NCBI GenBank assembly: GCA_028287975.1
Contig: JAQBOP010000377.1
Span: forward strand, 1-34,890
Reading direction: 5' to 3'
From: Mucilaginibacter sp.
GTDB taxonomy: Bacteria; Bacteroidota; Bacteroidia; Sphingobacteriales; Sphingobacteriaceae
Length of the DNA stretch: 34,890 nucleotides
The notes below the pieces were generated by a model. The model did no database searches and was not told the DNA's origin. It saw only the letters and a program-made list of their open reading frames with translations. A program made the position numbers and the translations under genes. This document shows positions 7,035 to 15,265 of the stretch, piece after piece. Within the stretch, counting starts at the first letter, position 1; each line of letters opens with the position of its first letter.

Positions 7035-7469
7035 ATGATAAATCACACGGATTTAGGCCCTACTCCTTTTGGCCGTAATCGTGCACTGGCAACGCTCATC
7101 ATCAAAGGCGAGATTACTTTAGGCGGCTATAAAAAGGGAAAGATTTACGGAACACTATCATGCGGATCAGGTAAACGGATGAAAACCGAAAACCGGGTTT
7201 TCTTTGCGGACGAGCAGGAAGCGATAGCGGCGGGTTACCGCCCTTGTGGTAATTGCATGCCCGAGGAATACAAATTATGGAAACAGAAAGGCTGTCATGC
7301 TGAGCCCGTCGAAGCATGGTGGGTAGGCCTTTACGCTCGACCCTTCGACGGGGCTCAGGGTGACAGTCCACTTTTTGTCCTTTCACCCTTTCTGTCATAT
7401 GTTGGCTGTTATCCTCTCAAGAGGGGAACTTTATTTAAATATTTATGCAATCAAATACAGAAACAATAA
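7035..7469 (+). CDS. Small Ada-type metal-binding domain protein with a repeat-derived C-terminus
   Basis: Residues 1-85 match the zinc-binding domain at the start of Ada: KIYGTLSCGSGKRM, then NRVFF, EAIAAGYRPCGNCMPEEY and LWK. Three of the four Ada zinc cysteines are present (C43, C71, C74). The position of the methyl-accepting cysteine, YCRPSC in E. coli Ada, reads YGTLSC here, so it is glycine 39. From about residue 87 the coding sequence runs into a palindromic repeat (7292-7366) and the C-terminus is made of repeat and spacer sequence; related proteins should end near LWK. The end overlaps the alkB start by 25 nt. A role in alkylation repair is inferred from context. Confidence 0.75.
   Translation: MINHTDLGPTPFGRNRALATLIIKGEITLGGYKKGKIYGTLSCGSGKRMKTENRVFFADEQEAIAAGYRPCGNCMPEEYKLWKQKGCHAEPVEAWWVGLYARPFDGAQGDSPLFVLSPFLSYVGCYPLKRGTLFKYLCNQIQKQ
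7292..7366. repeat. Palindromic REP-like element inside the Ada-like gene
   Basis: Left arm 7292-7314 (CTGTCATGCTGAGCCCGTCG and three more bases) pairs with right arm 7343-7366, ending GGCTCAGGGTGACAG, over a 28-nt loop. Related elements lie at 15177-15256 and 25110-25193. Here the element is translated as part of the upstream gene. Confidence 0.8.
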
Positions 7470-8041
7470 CTAACCTTTTACCCCACGACGGCATTGTAAA
7501 CTATTATGGCAAAGTAATGGATACAGATGAAGCCAATAACTACCTGGACATTTTACTCGATACCATCCAATGGAAAAATGATGAGGCAATTATTTTTGGC
7601 CGGCATATCATCACCAAAAGAAAGGTGGCCTGGTATGGCGATGCGGGGTATAGCTATACCTATTCGAACACTACCAAGCAGGCACTAAGCTGGACCAAAG
7701 AGCTTTTAGAACTTAAGCTCCTCGCTGAACAACTTACCGGCGAGAACTACAACTCTTGCCTGCTTAACCTTTATCATAACGGCGATGAAGGAATGGCCTG
7801 GCATAGCGATGATGAAAAATCCTTAGGCAAGGATACGTCAATAGCATCCCTAAGTTTTGGCGCTGAGCGAAAATTCGCGCTTAAACATCGCGTTAGCAAA
7901 GAACCTGTATCGCTGATATTGGAGAATGGCAGCCTGCTGGTAATGAAAGGCGCCACGCAAACTAACTGGCTGCATAGCTTACCAAAATCTAAAAAGATAA
8001 CCAACCCCAGGGTTAATTTAACCTTTAGAACAATGGTTTAA
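7445..8041 (+). CDS. alkB: AlkB-family alpha-ketoglutarate-dependent DNA dealkylase
   Basis: The 198-residue protein has the Fe(II)/2-oxoglutarate dioxygenase core: iron ligands H120 and D122 in AWHSDDE, distal H177 in WLHSLP, and the 2-oxoglutarate-binding arginines in NPRVNLTFR (R189, R195). LNLYHNGDEGMAWHSDDE is the family signature before the first ligand. It oxidatively removes methyl groups from 1-methyladenine and 3-methylcytosine in DNA or RNA. It is the third member of an alkylation-repair cluster with the AraC-MGMT and Ada-like genes, and overlaps the preceding reading frame by 25 nt. Confidence 0.93.
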   Translation: MQSNTETITNLLPHDGIVNYYGKVMDTDEANNYLDILLDTIQWKNDEAIIFGRHIITKRKVAWYGDAGYSYTYSNTTKQALSWTKELLELKLLAEQLTGENYNSCLLNLYHNGDEGMAWHSDDEKSLGKDTSIASLSFGAERKFALKHRVSKEPVSLILENGSLLVMKGATQTNWLHSLPKSKKITNPRVNLTFRTMV

Positions 8042-8219
8042 AGAGACAACTAAAAATTTAGTCAACCAATAAAAACGCATTGTTTACGGGGATATTATTG
8101 ACTGATTAAAAATTAAAACTTTTATTAAAAAAGTACTCCCATTGCCTCAAATCAATGAAATATCTAATAAACTCCGCCGTTATTAGTGCTCATTTACACA
8201 AAACTTAAACCATTATCTC

Positions 8220-8903
8220 ATGAAAAAAATCTTGTTTTTAATCCCGGCATTTTTATTTGCGTACCAACTTTCAAACGCGCAAACCCAAAAAGAAACCCAA
8301 ACTTTGGGCCTTTATTTAGGATATATTAATAATTCCAATAGCATTACTGCGGCAGACCCAGCTAACAATTTACCTGTAACACAAGATTCTAAAAATACCC
8401 AGGTCAACATTGGGCCCAGTTACGGTTATTTTATTAGTGACAGATCAGAACTAGGGGTTAACTTATCTTATGCTCATACTAAAAACTACAATGCATATAG
8501 TAATAACAACGGAACAAATAACTCATACGATCAAACTAATGATTCTTACGGCGGATCGATCTATTTCAAAAAATATGTGTTATTTCAAAACAAGTTTGGA
8601 TTTAGAACCGGCCCTTACGCGAATTACCAGCATGGTATAAATAAATATGGTTCGACACCTGACCCTAATCTTAATGCTTATAATAACAACACGTCTAACA
8701 GCTATGGTGCGGGAGGCACTTTTGAACTTGTTTATTACCCATCAAAGAAAATGGGGATAGCCGCTAATGTTGCTAATTTAAATTATACCCATGTTATTGC
8801 AAAAGGTGATGTTAACTACAAAGGTAAACAGGATAACTTTGCATTTAACTTTATTAACAATGGACTTTACCTGTCGATCTTTTATGTAATCGGAGGCATG
8901 TAA
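8220..8903 (+). CDS. Outer-membrane beta-barrel protein
   Basis: The 227-residue protein has a signal peptide MKKILFLIPAFLFAYQLSNA, likely cut before QTQKE. The rest is alternating aromatic/polar strands such as GLYLGYINNSN, GPSYGYFISDRSELGVNLSYAH and FGFRTGPYANYQHG, rich in Asn and Tyr, ending in a terminal strand GLYLSIFYVIGGM. This is the pattern of small eight-stranded outer-membrane barrels in Bacteroidota. The ligand or function is not evident. A strong terminator follows directly, so it is probably a single-gene unit. The 178 nt upstream show no convincing TAnnTTTG promoter. Confidence 0.8.
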   Translation: MKKILFLIPAFLFAYQLSNAQTQKETQTLGLYLGYINNSNSITAADPANNLPVTQDSKNTQVNIGPSYGYFISDRSELGVNLSYAHTKNYNAYSNNNGTNNSYDQTNDSYGGSIYFKKYVLFQNKFGFRTGPYANYQHGINKYGSTPDPNLNAYNNNTSNSYGAGGTFELVYYPSKKMGIAANVANLNYTHVIAKGDVNYKGKQDNFAFNFINNGLYLSIFYVIGGM

Positions 8904-8912
8904 ATCAAATAG

Positions 8913-8946
8913 AAAGCCCCGCGCATTTTTGACTGCGCGGGGCTTT
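8913..8946. terminator. Bidirectional intrinsic terminator
   Basis: A perfect 13-bp stem, AAAGCCCCGCGCA (8913-8925) and TGCGCGGGGCTTT (8934-8946), with an 8-nt loop. It lies between the convergent barrel-protein and acyl-CoA dehydrogenase genes and can serve both. Confidence 0.92.
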
Positions 8947-8958
8947 GTTTAATTTCTA

Positions 8959-10131
8959 TTACTTCAATATCTCCCGGCTGATAACGATCTTTTGTATTTC
9001 AGACGTTCCTTCGCCTATGGTACATAACTTGGCATCGCGATAATATTTCTCTACCGGGAAATCCTTGGTATACCCGTAGCCACCAAAGATCTGTACAGCT
9101 TCTGTAGCCGTTTTTACAGCTACTTCTGACGCGAAATATTTTGCCATGGCAGATTGTTTGGTAACCGGCTGCTGGCGATTTTTCAGGTCGGCAGCCTGCA
9201 TGATCAATAATTCAGCGGCTTCAATTTCGGTAGCCATATCTGCCAGTTTAAACGAAATTCCCTGGAAATTGGCAATAGCCTGCCCAAATTGCCGGCGTTG
9301 TTTGGCGTAAGTAACGGCGGCCTCAAAAGCGCCTTTGGCAATCCCCAATGATAGCGCGGCTATTGAAATGCGCCCGCCATCCAGTACTGTCATGGCTTGC
9401 GCGAAGCCCTGCCCCTCTTGCCCTAACAAGTTCTCTTTGGGCACACGGCAGTTATCAAAAACCAGCTCGGTAGTTTCTGATGCGCGCATGCCCAGTTTAT
9501 TTTCTTTTTTGCCGTGCGTAAAGCCGGGGGTTCCTTTTTCAATTACAAGAGCAGATATACCGTGCGAGTCGCCTTTGGCACCGGTGCGCACCATCACTAC
9601 TGCTACATTGCCCGATTTACCATGGGTGATCCAGTTTTTTGATCCGTTTAAGATGTAATGATCGCCGTCTAAAACGGCAGTGGTTTCCATGCCCAAAGCA
9701 TCCGATCCGGTGTTTGCCTCGGTTAATCCCCAGGCGCCTATCCATTCGGCAGTTGCCAGTTTGGGCAGCCATTTATGCTTTTGTTCCTCGTTGCCAAACG
9801 CCATGATATGCCCGGTACAAAGCGAGTTATGTGCCGCTACCGATAAGCCTATCGACCCGCATACTTTGGCTATCTCTACAATTACGGTAACATATTCGGC
9901 ATACCCAAAACCCGAGCCGCCATATACTTCAGGAACCAAAACGCCCATCATGCCTAACTCGCCCAGTTTTTTAAACAGGTCGACAGGAAAAGTTTGTGCT
10001 TCGTCCCATTCCATCACGTGGGGACGGATCTCTTTTTCGGCAAAATCCCTGGCCATCTGGCCAACCATTACCTGGTTGTCATCGGATGAAAAATTATATC
10101 CGGCAGATATATCTGTTAACAAAGAATCCAT
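8959..10131 (-). CDS. Acyl-CoA dehydrogenase
   Basis: The 390-residue flavoenzyme oxidises acyl-CoA to trans-2-enoyl-CoA in fatty-acid or branched-chain amino-acid degradation. The N-terminal helical domain is followed by the beta domain with WGLTEANTGSDA (FAD/substrate signature) and GSKNWITHG. The C-terminal helical domain holds RRQFGQAI, QIFGGYGYTKDFPVEKYYRD, and the catalytic base E374 in IGEGTSEIQ. Length and motifs fit short-chain or isovaleryl/butyryl-type enzymes; chain-length specificity cannot be read by eye. It stands alone, convergent with the barrel gene. Confidence 0.95.
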   Translation of the reverse strand: MDSLLTDISAGYNFSSDDNQVMVGQMARDFAEKEIRPHVMEWDEAQTFPVDLFKKLGELGMMGVLVPEVYGGSGFGYAEYVTVIVEIAKVCGSIGLSVAAHNSLCTGHIMAFGNEEQKHKWLPKLATAEWIGAWGLTEANTGSDALGMETTAVLDGDHYILNGSKNWITHGKSGNVAVVMVRTGAKGDSHGISALVIEKGTPGFTHGKKENKLGMRASETTELVFDNCRVPKENLLGQEGQGFAQAMTVLDGGRISIAALSLGIAKGAFEAAVTYAKQRRQFGQAIANFQGISFKLADMATEIEAAELLIMQAADLKNRQQPVTKQSAMAKYFASEVAVKTATEAVQIFGGYGYTKDFPVEKYYRDAKLCTIGEGTSEIQKIVISREILK

Positions 10132-10467
10132 ATTTTATAATTGGTGTATAGCAAAGTAACGGTAAAAAATGAGCAATAGTTTCGCTGTAAACCACCATAA
10201 AAAGGGACCATTTGGGTATATGGTACAGATAATAGGTTTAGTTCATTTAAAGTGATTTATCGCGTTGACCTGTCATTGAAAATATTTTTTTTCAAAAGGA
10301 CGCCTTTTTGTCGAATTAGTTAGATTATAACTATTAGTTAAAACATAAGCTATTCATAAAGTGTTATATTAAACATACTTAACCTAAATCCAACCAAACC
10401 TGATTCACTCTCCCACCTATTTAACCGAACGAGCAAGTAAACCATTATAAAAACTAAATTATTAATT
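10132..10467. other. Divergent intergenic region of 336 nt without a gene
   Basis: It separates the acyl-CoA dehydrogenase (minus) and GH76 lipoprotein (plus) genes and must hold both promoters, but I see no clean TAnnTTTG match on either strand. A short hairpin with a T run (AAAAGG/CCTTTTT, 10294-10309) is present. Otherwise nothing is recognised. Confidence 0.5.
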
Positions 10468-11685
10468 ATGAAAAGACAACTAAACTGTAACCTACCAAAA
10501 CCTTTCAATCTATTCAGGTCCGGCACAAAAATGTTAGCTATTGCCACTTTGGGACTGAGCATGGCTATTGCCGGCTGTAAAAAAGAAGCCGTCAAGTCTA
10601 ATCTGTTGACCACAAATACGACAACTATTGCACTGCCCGGCACACCACCACCATTCCCGACCCGCAACGAGGCTTTAGTAGCTATGCAGGTTTATAATAA
10701 TCACTTTTATAATCAGTACGGTACCTATGGTCCGTCATACAAAGCTTATTACTGGAAGGATGACGGCCATACCGGCCGCATGGATTTCTGGACCCAGCAA
10801 GAAGCCATTGAAATGCTGATAGACGCGCAAACCATTAACCCAAGTACTGATTTCTTGAACAAGATCCAATACCTGTACAACGGTGTCCGTGATGGCTATG
10901 GTACGCTATGGTCAAGCAATATTTATAATGATGACGTGGTTTGGGGGTCGTTAATGTGTATCCGTGCTTACCATCTTACAAACGACGGCGGCCAGCTGGA
11001 TATGGCCAAAAACAATTTTAACATGATGTGGAACCGTGCCTGGGATACCACGGTATTAGGCGGCGGGTTATGGTGGAATACTAATAACAACACCAAAAAT
11101 ACTTGCGTAAATGCACCGGCCGTTATCTGCGCCATGTTGCTATACCAGGCCACGGGCGACGCTTCTTACAAAACAAAAGCTAAGCAAATTATGGACTGGA
11201 TGGTGGCCCACCTTTATGACACAAGTACCGGCGAAGTAAAAGGCGCTATTATCCCTAACGGAACTATTACCGAGGGAGCGCTGAGCTATACCCAGGGCAC
11301 TTTTATTGGTGCCTGCGATTTGCTGCGCTCAGAATACCCCGCGGTTGATTACCTGGGCATGGGCAAAAAAGCCATGGACTATGCTAAGGCCAGTTTATGC
11401 AGCTCGGCGGGTGGCATATTGAACGATGAAAATGGAAATGGCGATACACAAGGCATGAAAAGTATTTTTGCCCGCTGGGCCTGCCAGTTTGTACAACACA
11501 CCGGTACGTCAAGCACCTATGGGGCCTGGCTTGATCTTAATGCCGGCCAAGCCTGGTCAATACGTAATTCGTCAGGCTTGATGTGGAACACCTGGAATAC
11601 CCGCACTTCAGACACACAGGTACTTAATGCATTTCAAACTACCTGCGGCGTATCTATGATGAATAACGCATATTTGTATCATTAA
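10468..11685 (+). CDS. Lipoprotein, glycoside hydrolase family 76 (alpha-1,6-mannanase type)
   Basis: The 405-residue protein has a long basic N-terminus, a hydrophobic stretch MLAIATLGLSMAIAGCKK with lipobox cysteine C37, and a Thr/Pro linker. The catalytic region has repeated helix pairs of an (alpha/alpha)6 barrel. The paired catalytic aspartates of GH76 are visible at D155-D156 in NIYNDDVVWGSL, followed by GGGLWWNT and ALSYTQGTFIGA. GH76 enzymes cut alpha-1,6-mannan backbones of yeast or mycobacterial glycans. It is probably anchored to the outer membrane. There are no SusC/SusD genes beside it, so it is not part of a visible polysaccharide utilisation locus. Confidence 0.88.
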   Translation: MKRQLNCNLPKPFNLFRSGTKMLAIATLGLSMAIAGCKKEAVKSNLLTTNTTTIALPGTPPPFPTRNEALVAMQVYNNHFYNQYGTYGPSYKAYYWKDDGHTGRMDFWTQQEAIEMLIDAQTINPSTDFLNKIQYLYNGVRDGYGTLWSSNIYNDDVVWGSLMCIRAYHLTNDGGQLDMAKNNFNMMWNRAWDTTVLGGGLWWNTNNNTKNTCVNAPAVICAMLLYQATGDASYKTKAKQIMDWMVAHLYDTSTGEVKGAIIPNGTITEGALSYTQGTFIGACDLLRSEYPAVDYLGMGKKAMDYAKASLCSSAGGILNDENGNGDTQGMKSIFARWACQFVQHTGTSSTYGAWLDLNAGQAWSIRNSSGLMWNTWNTRTSDTQVLNAFQTTCGVSMMNNAYLYH

Positions 11686-11712
11686 CACGCTACCTTGCTC
11701 GTTTTGGTAATA

Positions 11713-11743
11713 AAAAAGTCCGGGTTAATGATCCGGACTTTTT
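11713..11743 (+). terminator. Intrinsic terminator after the GH76 gene
   Basis: An 11-bp stem AAAAAGTCCGG (11713-11723) and CCGGACTTTTT (11733-11743) ends in a T run, 28 nt after the stop codon. Confidence 0.88.
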
Positions 11744-11772
11744 GTTGGGATCATTCGGTAAGGCCTAATATA

Positions 11773-11851
11773 GCGCAAGTCTTAGCGGGCAGGACTGAGA
11801 AAAAGGCTGGATGTCAGGCCGGGCTATTTGCCATCGCTCTAAGACTTGCGC
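11773..11851. repeat. Long-range inverted repeat downstream of GH76
   Basis: Arms GCGCAAGTCTTAG (11773-11785) and CTAAGACTTGCGC (11839-11851) are perfectly complementary over 13 bp around a 53-nt loop. No gene is seen. It may be a miniature mobile or REP-like element, but it is a single copy in this window. Confidence 0.55.
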
Positions 11852-11890
11852 CAGATGTGGTTAGTCCGGTTACCTACACCCCTCCCTACA

Positions 11891-11907
11891 CCCTCCCGTT
11901 GGGAGGG
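11891..11907. repeat. CCCTCCC-GTT-GGGAGGG hairpin
   Basis: Seven-bp perfect GC-rich hairpin preceded by ACCCCTCCCTACA. It resembles the C-rich/G-rich dispersed element at 34101-34130. It lies between convergent genes and has no clear T run. Confidence 0.5.
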
Positions 11908-11940
11908 AATCGCACAATCCCTGCGCCTTATTTGTTTTTT

Positions 11941-12468
11941 TTAATATTCTGCCAACACAATGATCTTATCGCTGATCGGCGCTATGCGTTCTTTACCATT
12001 TAGAAATCCTAATCCAACAACAAAACTAAAACCGCATACTATGCCACCCAAATCCCTGATCAGTTCGCTGGCGGCGGTTACCGTGCCGCCGGTAGCCAGT
12101 AGGTCATCATGCAATAAAATATGCTGGCCGGGTTCAAAGGCGTCGGTATGCATTTCAATAACTGCAGTGCCGTACTCTAACTTATACGCCTTTTGTTTAA
12201 TGGTATAAGGAAGTTTCCCAGCCTTTCGCACCGGCACAAACGGAACACCGAGCTTGGTTGCCAGCGTCAGCCCGAATAAAAAGCCGCGGCTCTCTATCCC
12301 TGCTACGGCGTCAATGCGCATACCCTGTAACCGCTCAATAAATGCGTCAACAATACCATTGCACAAAGCAGGGTCTTTTAGTATGGTGGTAATATCTTTA
12401 AATATAATGCCCGGTTTCGGGAAATCCGGTATATCGCGTACCGCCGACTTTATTTGCTCTTCGATCAT
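11941..12468 (-). CDS. apt: Adenine phosphoribosyltransferase
   Basis: The 175-residue enzyme salvages adenine with PRPP to make AMP. It has the N-terminal DIPDFPKPGIIFKDIT motif, GIESRGFLFG, and the PRPP-binding loop HILLHDDLLATGGT. Length matches bacterial Apt. Its ATG overlaps the stop of the upstream ComEA-like gene by 4 nt, indicating translational coupling. Confidence 0.96.
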   Translation of the reverse strand: MIEEQIKSAVRDIPDFPKPGIIFKDITTILKDPALCNGIVDAFIERLQGMRIDAVAGIESRGFLFGLTLATKLGVPFVPVRKAGKLPYTIKQKAYKLEYGTAVIEMHTDAFEPGQHILLHDDLLATGGTVTAASELIRDLGGIVCGFSFVVGLGFLNGKERIAPISDKIIVLAEY

Positions 12469-13343
12469 TTAAAACTTATATATGGTTCAATTTTACGCAA
12501 AATTATATCATCAAGTATGGCTATATTCTTCATATCGGCAACAGAATGATAACTACCATGTTGCTGCCGGTATTGAATAACCGCGTTGGTTTGTTTATTG
12601 GTAAGGTATGGAAACTTGCGCAACCCCTCAAAGTCGGCATCGTTGATCTTGATTTTGGTAATGTGTGCTGAATTAACACTTACCTGGTTCTTTATTTCGG
12701 AATATTTGGCGGTATCTATCCCGTAAACTTCTTTTAACTGTTCTTTATTCAAAAACCCACCCAGCCTTTGCCTGTACGCTATTATCCGCTCAGCGAAAGC
12801 CGGGCCAACACCCCTTATACGGGTTAGTTTGGCTGAATCGGCACTGTTGAGCTCGATCACCTCGCCGGGTGTTATTTTATTGGATGTGTATGTTTCGGAG
12901 ATATTAATATAGGGTTCAATGCGGTTATAATCATCCGTGGTGATGCCATAGATTTTTTGCACATCTTCTTTCCTGTTAAAGTGCCCGCCTTTGGCTTCAT
13001 AATGTTTAATAATGCTGACCTGCCGCTCGCTCAGGCCAAGTTGTTTCCATTGTTCGGCAGGCAGGTTGTTGGGATCAAATACAAACAGAACAGGTTTTGC
13101 TATTTTCGTATCAGAGAGTTGTTGATAGTCGGTATATCCCGAAACTTCGCCACCCTTTGCGTGGCCGAGCAGGGCTACATCCTTATCAAAATCCTTAAAA
13201 TCAATAACCTTATCTTTATGTACTTGTTGGTACAGGTAGGGCGCGGCTAACACTATCGCGAGGATGATAAGTAATATTACCATTCCGTTCCACTCTTTTT
13301 TTGTGATGGTAAGGTAATTTTTCAGACGCGATTTCATTGACAT
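12465..13343 (-). CDS. ComEA-like membrane protein with three helix-hairpin-helix motifs
   Basis: The 292-residue protein has a short basic N-terminus, one membrane segment at about residues 21-38 (MVILLIILAIVLAAPYL), and three repeated helix-hairpin-helix units at about 95-145, 165-212 and 225-290. The middle one, ELNSADSAKLTRIRGVGPAFAERIIAYR, is closest to ComEA. ComEA-type proteins bind double-stranded DNA at the membrane during natural uptake. In Bacteroidota many such proteins lack a proven role. The end overlaps apt by 4 nt. The start could be M1 or M3. Confidence 0.85.
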   Translation of the reverse strand: MSMKSRLKNYLTITKKEWNGMVILLIILAIVLAAPYLYQQVHKDKVIDFKDFDKDVALLGHAKGGEVSGYTDYQQLSDTKIAKPVLFVFDPNNLPAEQWKQLGLSERQVSIIKHYEAKGGHFNRKEDVQKIYGITTDDYNRIEPYINISETYTSNKITPGEVIELNSADSAKLTRIRGVGPAFAERIIAYRQRLGGFLNKEQLKEVYGIDTAKYSEIKNQVSVNSAHITKIKINDADFEGLRKFPYLTNKQTNAVIQYRQQHGSYHSVADMKNIAILDDIILRKIEPYISFK

Positions 13344-13408
13344 GGTTAAATTCGGGTTTAAATTAATAAATTTAGAAGATATTTGCTCCCTTATACGCTA
13401 CTTGTTAA

Positions 13409-15163
13409 ATGAAGATTATAACCACCGAAGAATTTGCGAAGGCTACTAAACTTGACAGGTTAAAACTGCCCGGGCTTGCTTCTTTCCTGATGGACCTGAT
13501 GAAAATAAACCAGGTGAATGAACTTTTTGAGCAGGCACAACCCAAACAGGGTATTGAGTTTATTGATGCCATTTTACAAGGTTGCGGAGTTGAGATCGAG
13601 TTTGACGAAAAAGAATTAAAAAACATACCTGCCGAGGGCAGTTTTATAGCCATTGCCAATCATCCCTATGGCGGCATTGAGGGGATGGTGTTATTAAAGA
13701 TCCTGTTAATGGCACGACCCGATGCCAAGCTGATGGCCAACTTTCTGCTAAAAAAGATCCCCAACCTGAGTGACTTTTTTATAGCAGTGAATCCGTTCGA
13801 AAACATTGAACATTCATCAAGCATCAGCGGGTTAAAAAGCACCCTGCAGTTGCTTGCAGAAGGTACACCAATAGGCATTTTCCCTGCCGGCGAGGTATCT
13901 ACCTTTAAACTGGATAAACAGGAAATTACTGATCGTATGTGGCACCCAGTAGTAGGTAAGATCATCGCAAAGGCGAAAGTGCCCGTGGTACCTATTTATT
14001 TCCACGGTAACAACGGCCTGTTATTCAACCTGCTTAGCCTGATCCACCCTGCTTTGCGCACGGCCAAGCTACCGTCCGAGTTATTTAACAAACAGGGACA
14101 AACCATTAGGTTGCGAATTGGTAAGCCCATTAAAGTAGAGGATATCCCTGACAATACCAATAGCGTTAAGCTGCTTAATTATTTAAGGGCGCGCACATAC
14201 GCGTTAGGATCCGGACTTGAAGAAGAAAAAAAGATCTTTAGCCCGCGTAATCTTTTTAAAATAAAAAAAAAACAGCAAGAGATAGTTAAAGCCATTGACC
14301 CATCGATACTGGAAAAAGAGGTTGAGGGACTGCGCCATGATTATACGGTTTGGGTTGAGAAAAACTACGAGGTATTTATTGTACCGACATCAGCGATTCC
14401 ATGCACTATCCGTGAGATAGGCCGGCTAAGGGAAGTTACCTTCCGCGAAATTGGCGAGGGTACTAATATGGCTACCGACCTGGACGAATACGATATTTAT
14501 TATCACCATTTATTTATCTGGGATACCGAGGCTAAAATGATAGTCGGCGCGTACCGCATTGGCCTTGGCGATGAAATATTTTATAGCCTGGGCAAGGATG
14601 GTTTTTATATTGCCGAGCTTTTTAAAATAAAAGAACAGTTTTCGCCGGTGTTACGGAAAAGCCTGGAGTTGGGCCGCTCGTGGATCCGCAAGGAATACCA
14701 GCAAAAGCCCCTACCCTTATTTTTGTTGTGGAAAGGAATACTAAAATACCTGATCGATAACCCACGTTACCAATATTTGATCGGCCCTGTTAGTATCAGC
14801 AATACTTTCTCTAAATTCTCTAAATCGCTCATCGTTGATTACATTAACCGTAACCACTTTGATCATGAAATGGCGCAGTTTGTTAAACCGCGCAAAAAGT
14901 TCAAGGTTGATTTTTCAAGCATCGATTCCGACTTGCTTATGAGCGGTGAGGACAGCTTCAAAGCTTTGGATCAGATGATATCCCAAATAGAAACCCATAA
15001 TATGAAGGTACCGGTACTGCTGCGCCAGTATATTGCCCTAAACGCCAAGATCATCAGTTTTAACATCGACCCTAAGTTTTCTGATGCTTTGGATGGGTTT
15101 TTGGTATTGGACCTGGAGAATGTTCCGCAGGATACTTTGGATAAGTTGGGGAAGAATTTGTAG
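13409..15163 (+). CDS. Two-domain acyltransferase of OlsF type (aminolipid synthase)
   Basis: The 584-residue protein joins two acyltransferases. The N-terminal half (about 20-270) resembles PlsC/OlsA lysophospholipid acyltransferases: IANHPYGGIEGM with H85, and IFPAGEVS. The C-terminal half (about 320-500) is a GNAT-like OlsB domain: IREIGRLREVTFREIGEGTN, LDEYDIYYHHLFIWD, IVGAYRIGLG, ELGRSWIR and YLIGPVSISNTF. This architecture is that of OlsF, which makes ornithine lipids in Flavobacterium johnsoniae and Serratia. The head group here (ornithine, glycine or other) cannot be told from sequence. It diverges from the ComEA-like gene with a 65-nt gap. Confidence 0.85.
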   Translation: MKIITTEEFAKATKLDRLKLPGLASFLMDLMKINQVNELFEQAQPKQGIEFIDAILQGCGVEIEFDEKELKNIPAEGSFIAIANHPYGGIEGMVLLKILLMARPDAKLMANFLLKKIPNLSDFFIAVNPFENIEHSSSISGLKSTLQLLAEGTPIGIFPAGEVSTFKLDKQEITDRMWHPVVGKIIAKAKVPVVPIYFHGNNGLLFNLLSLIHPALRTAKLPSELFNKQGQTIRLRIGKPIKVEDIPDNTNSVKLLNYLRARTYALGSGLEEEKKIFSPRNLFKIKKKQQEIVKAIDPSILEKEVEGLRHDYTVWVEKNYEVFIVPTSAIPCTIREIGRLREVTFREIGEGTNMATDLDEYDIYYHHLFIWDTEAKMIVGAYRIGLGDEIFYSLGKDGFYIAELFKIKEQFSPVLRKSLELGRSWIRKEYQQKPLPLFLLWKGILKYLIDNPRYQYLIGPVSISNTFSKFSKSLIVDYINRNHFDHEMAQFVKPRKKFKVDFSSIDSDLLMSGEDSFKALDQMISQIETHNMKVPVLLRQYIALNAKIISFNIDPKFSDALDGFLVLDLENVPQDTLDKLGKNL

Positions 15164-15176
15164 AGGTATTTCTTCC

Positions 15177-15256
15177 TTGTCATTCTGAGCATAGCGAAGA
15201 ATCTTATACGCGCGATGGGATACTGTACAAGATCCTTCGCTATGCTCAGGTGACAA
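15177..15256. repeat. Palindromic REP-like element, second copy
   Basis: Left arm 15177-15205 (TTGTCATTCTGAGCATAGCG, then AAGAATCTT) pairs with right arm 15229-15256 (AAGATCCTTCGCTATGCTCA, then GGTGACAA) over 23 nt. It starts 14 nt after the OlsF-like stop codon and ends 10 nt before the convergent DUF962 gene. It may also act as a terminator. Confidence 0.85.
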
Positions 15257-15265
15257 ATTTTTCTT

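Noticed and set aside
9680..10159. A 159-codon plus-strand frame opposite acyl-CoA dehydrogenase
   Set aside because: Antisense to a certain gene; its translation has no recognisable domain.
11695..12003. A 102-codon plus-strand frame after the GH76 gene
   Set aside because: It runs through a terminator, two inverted repeats and the end of apt on the other strand.
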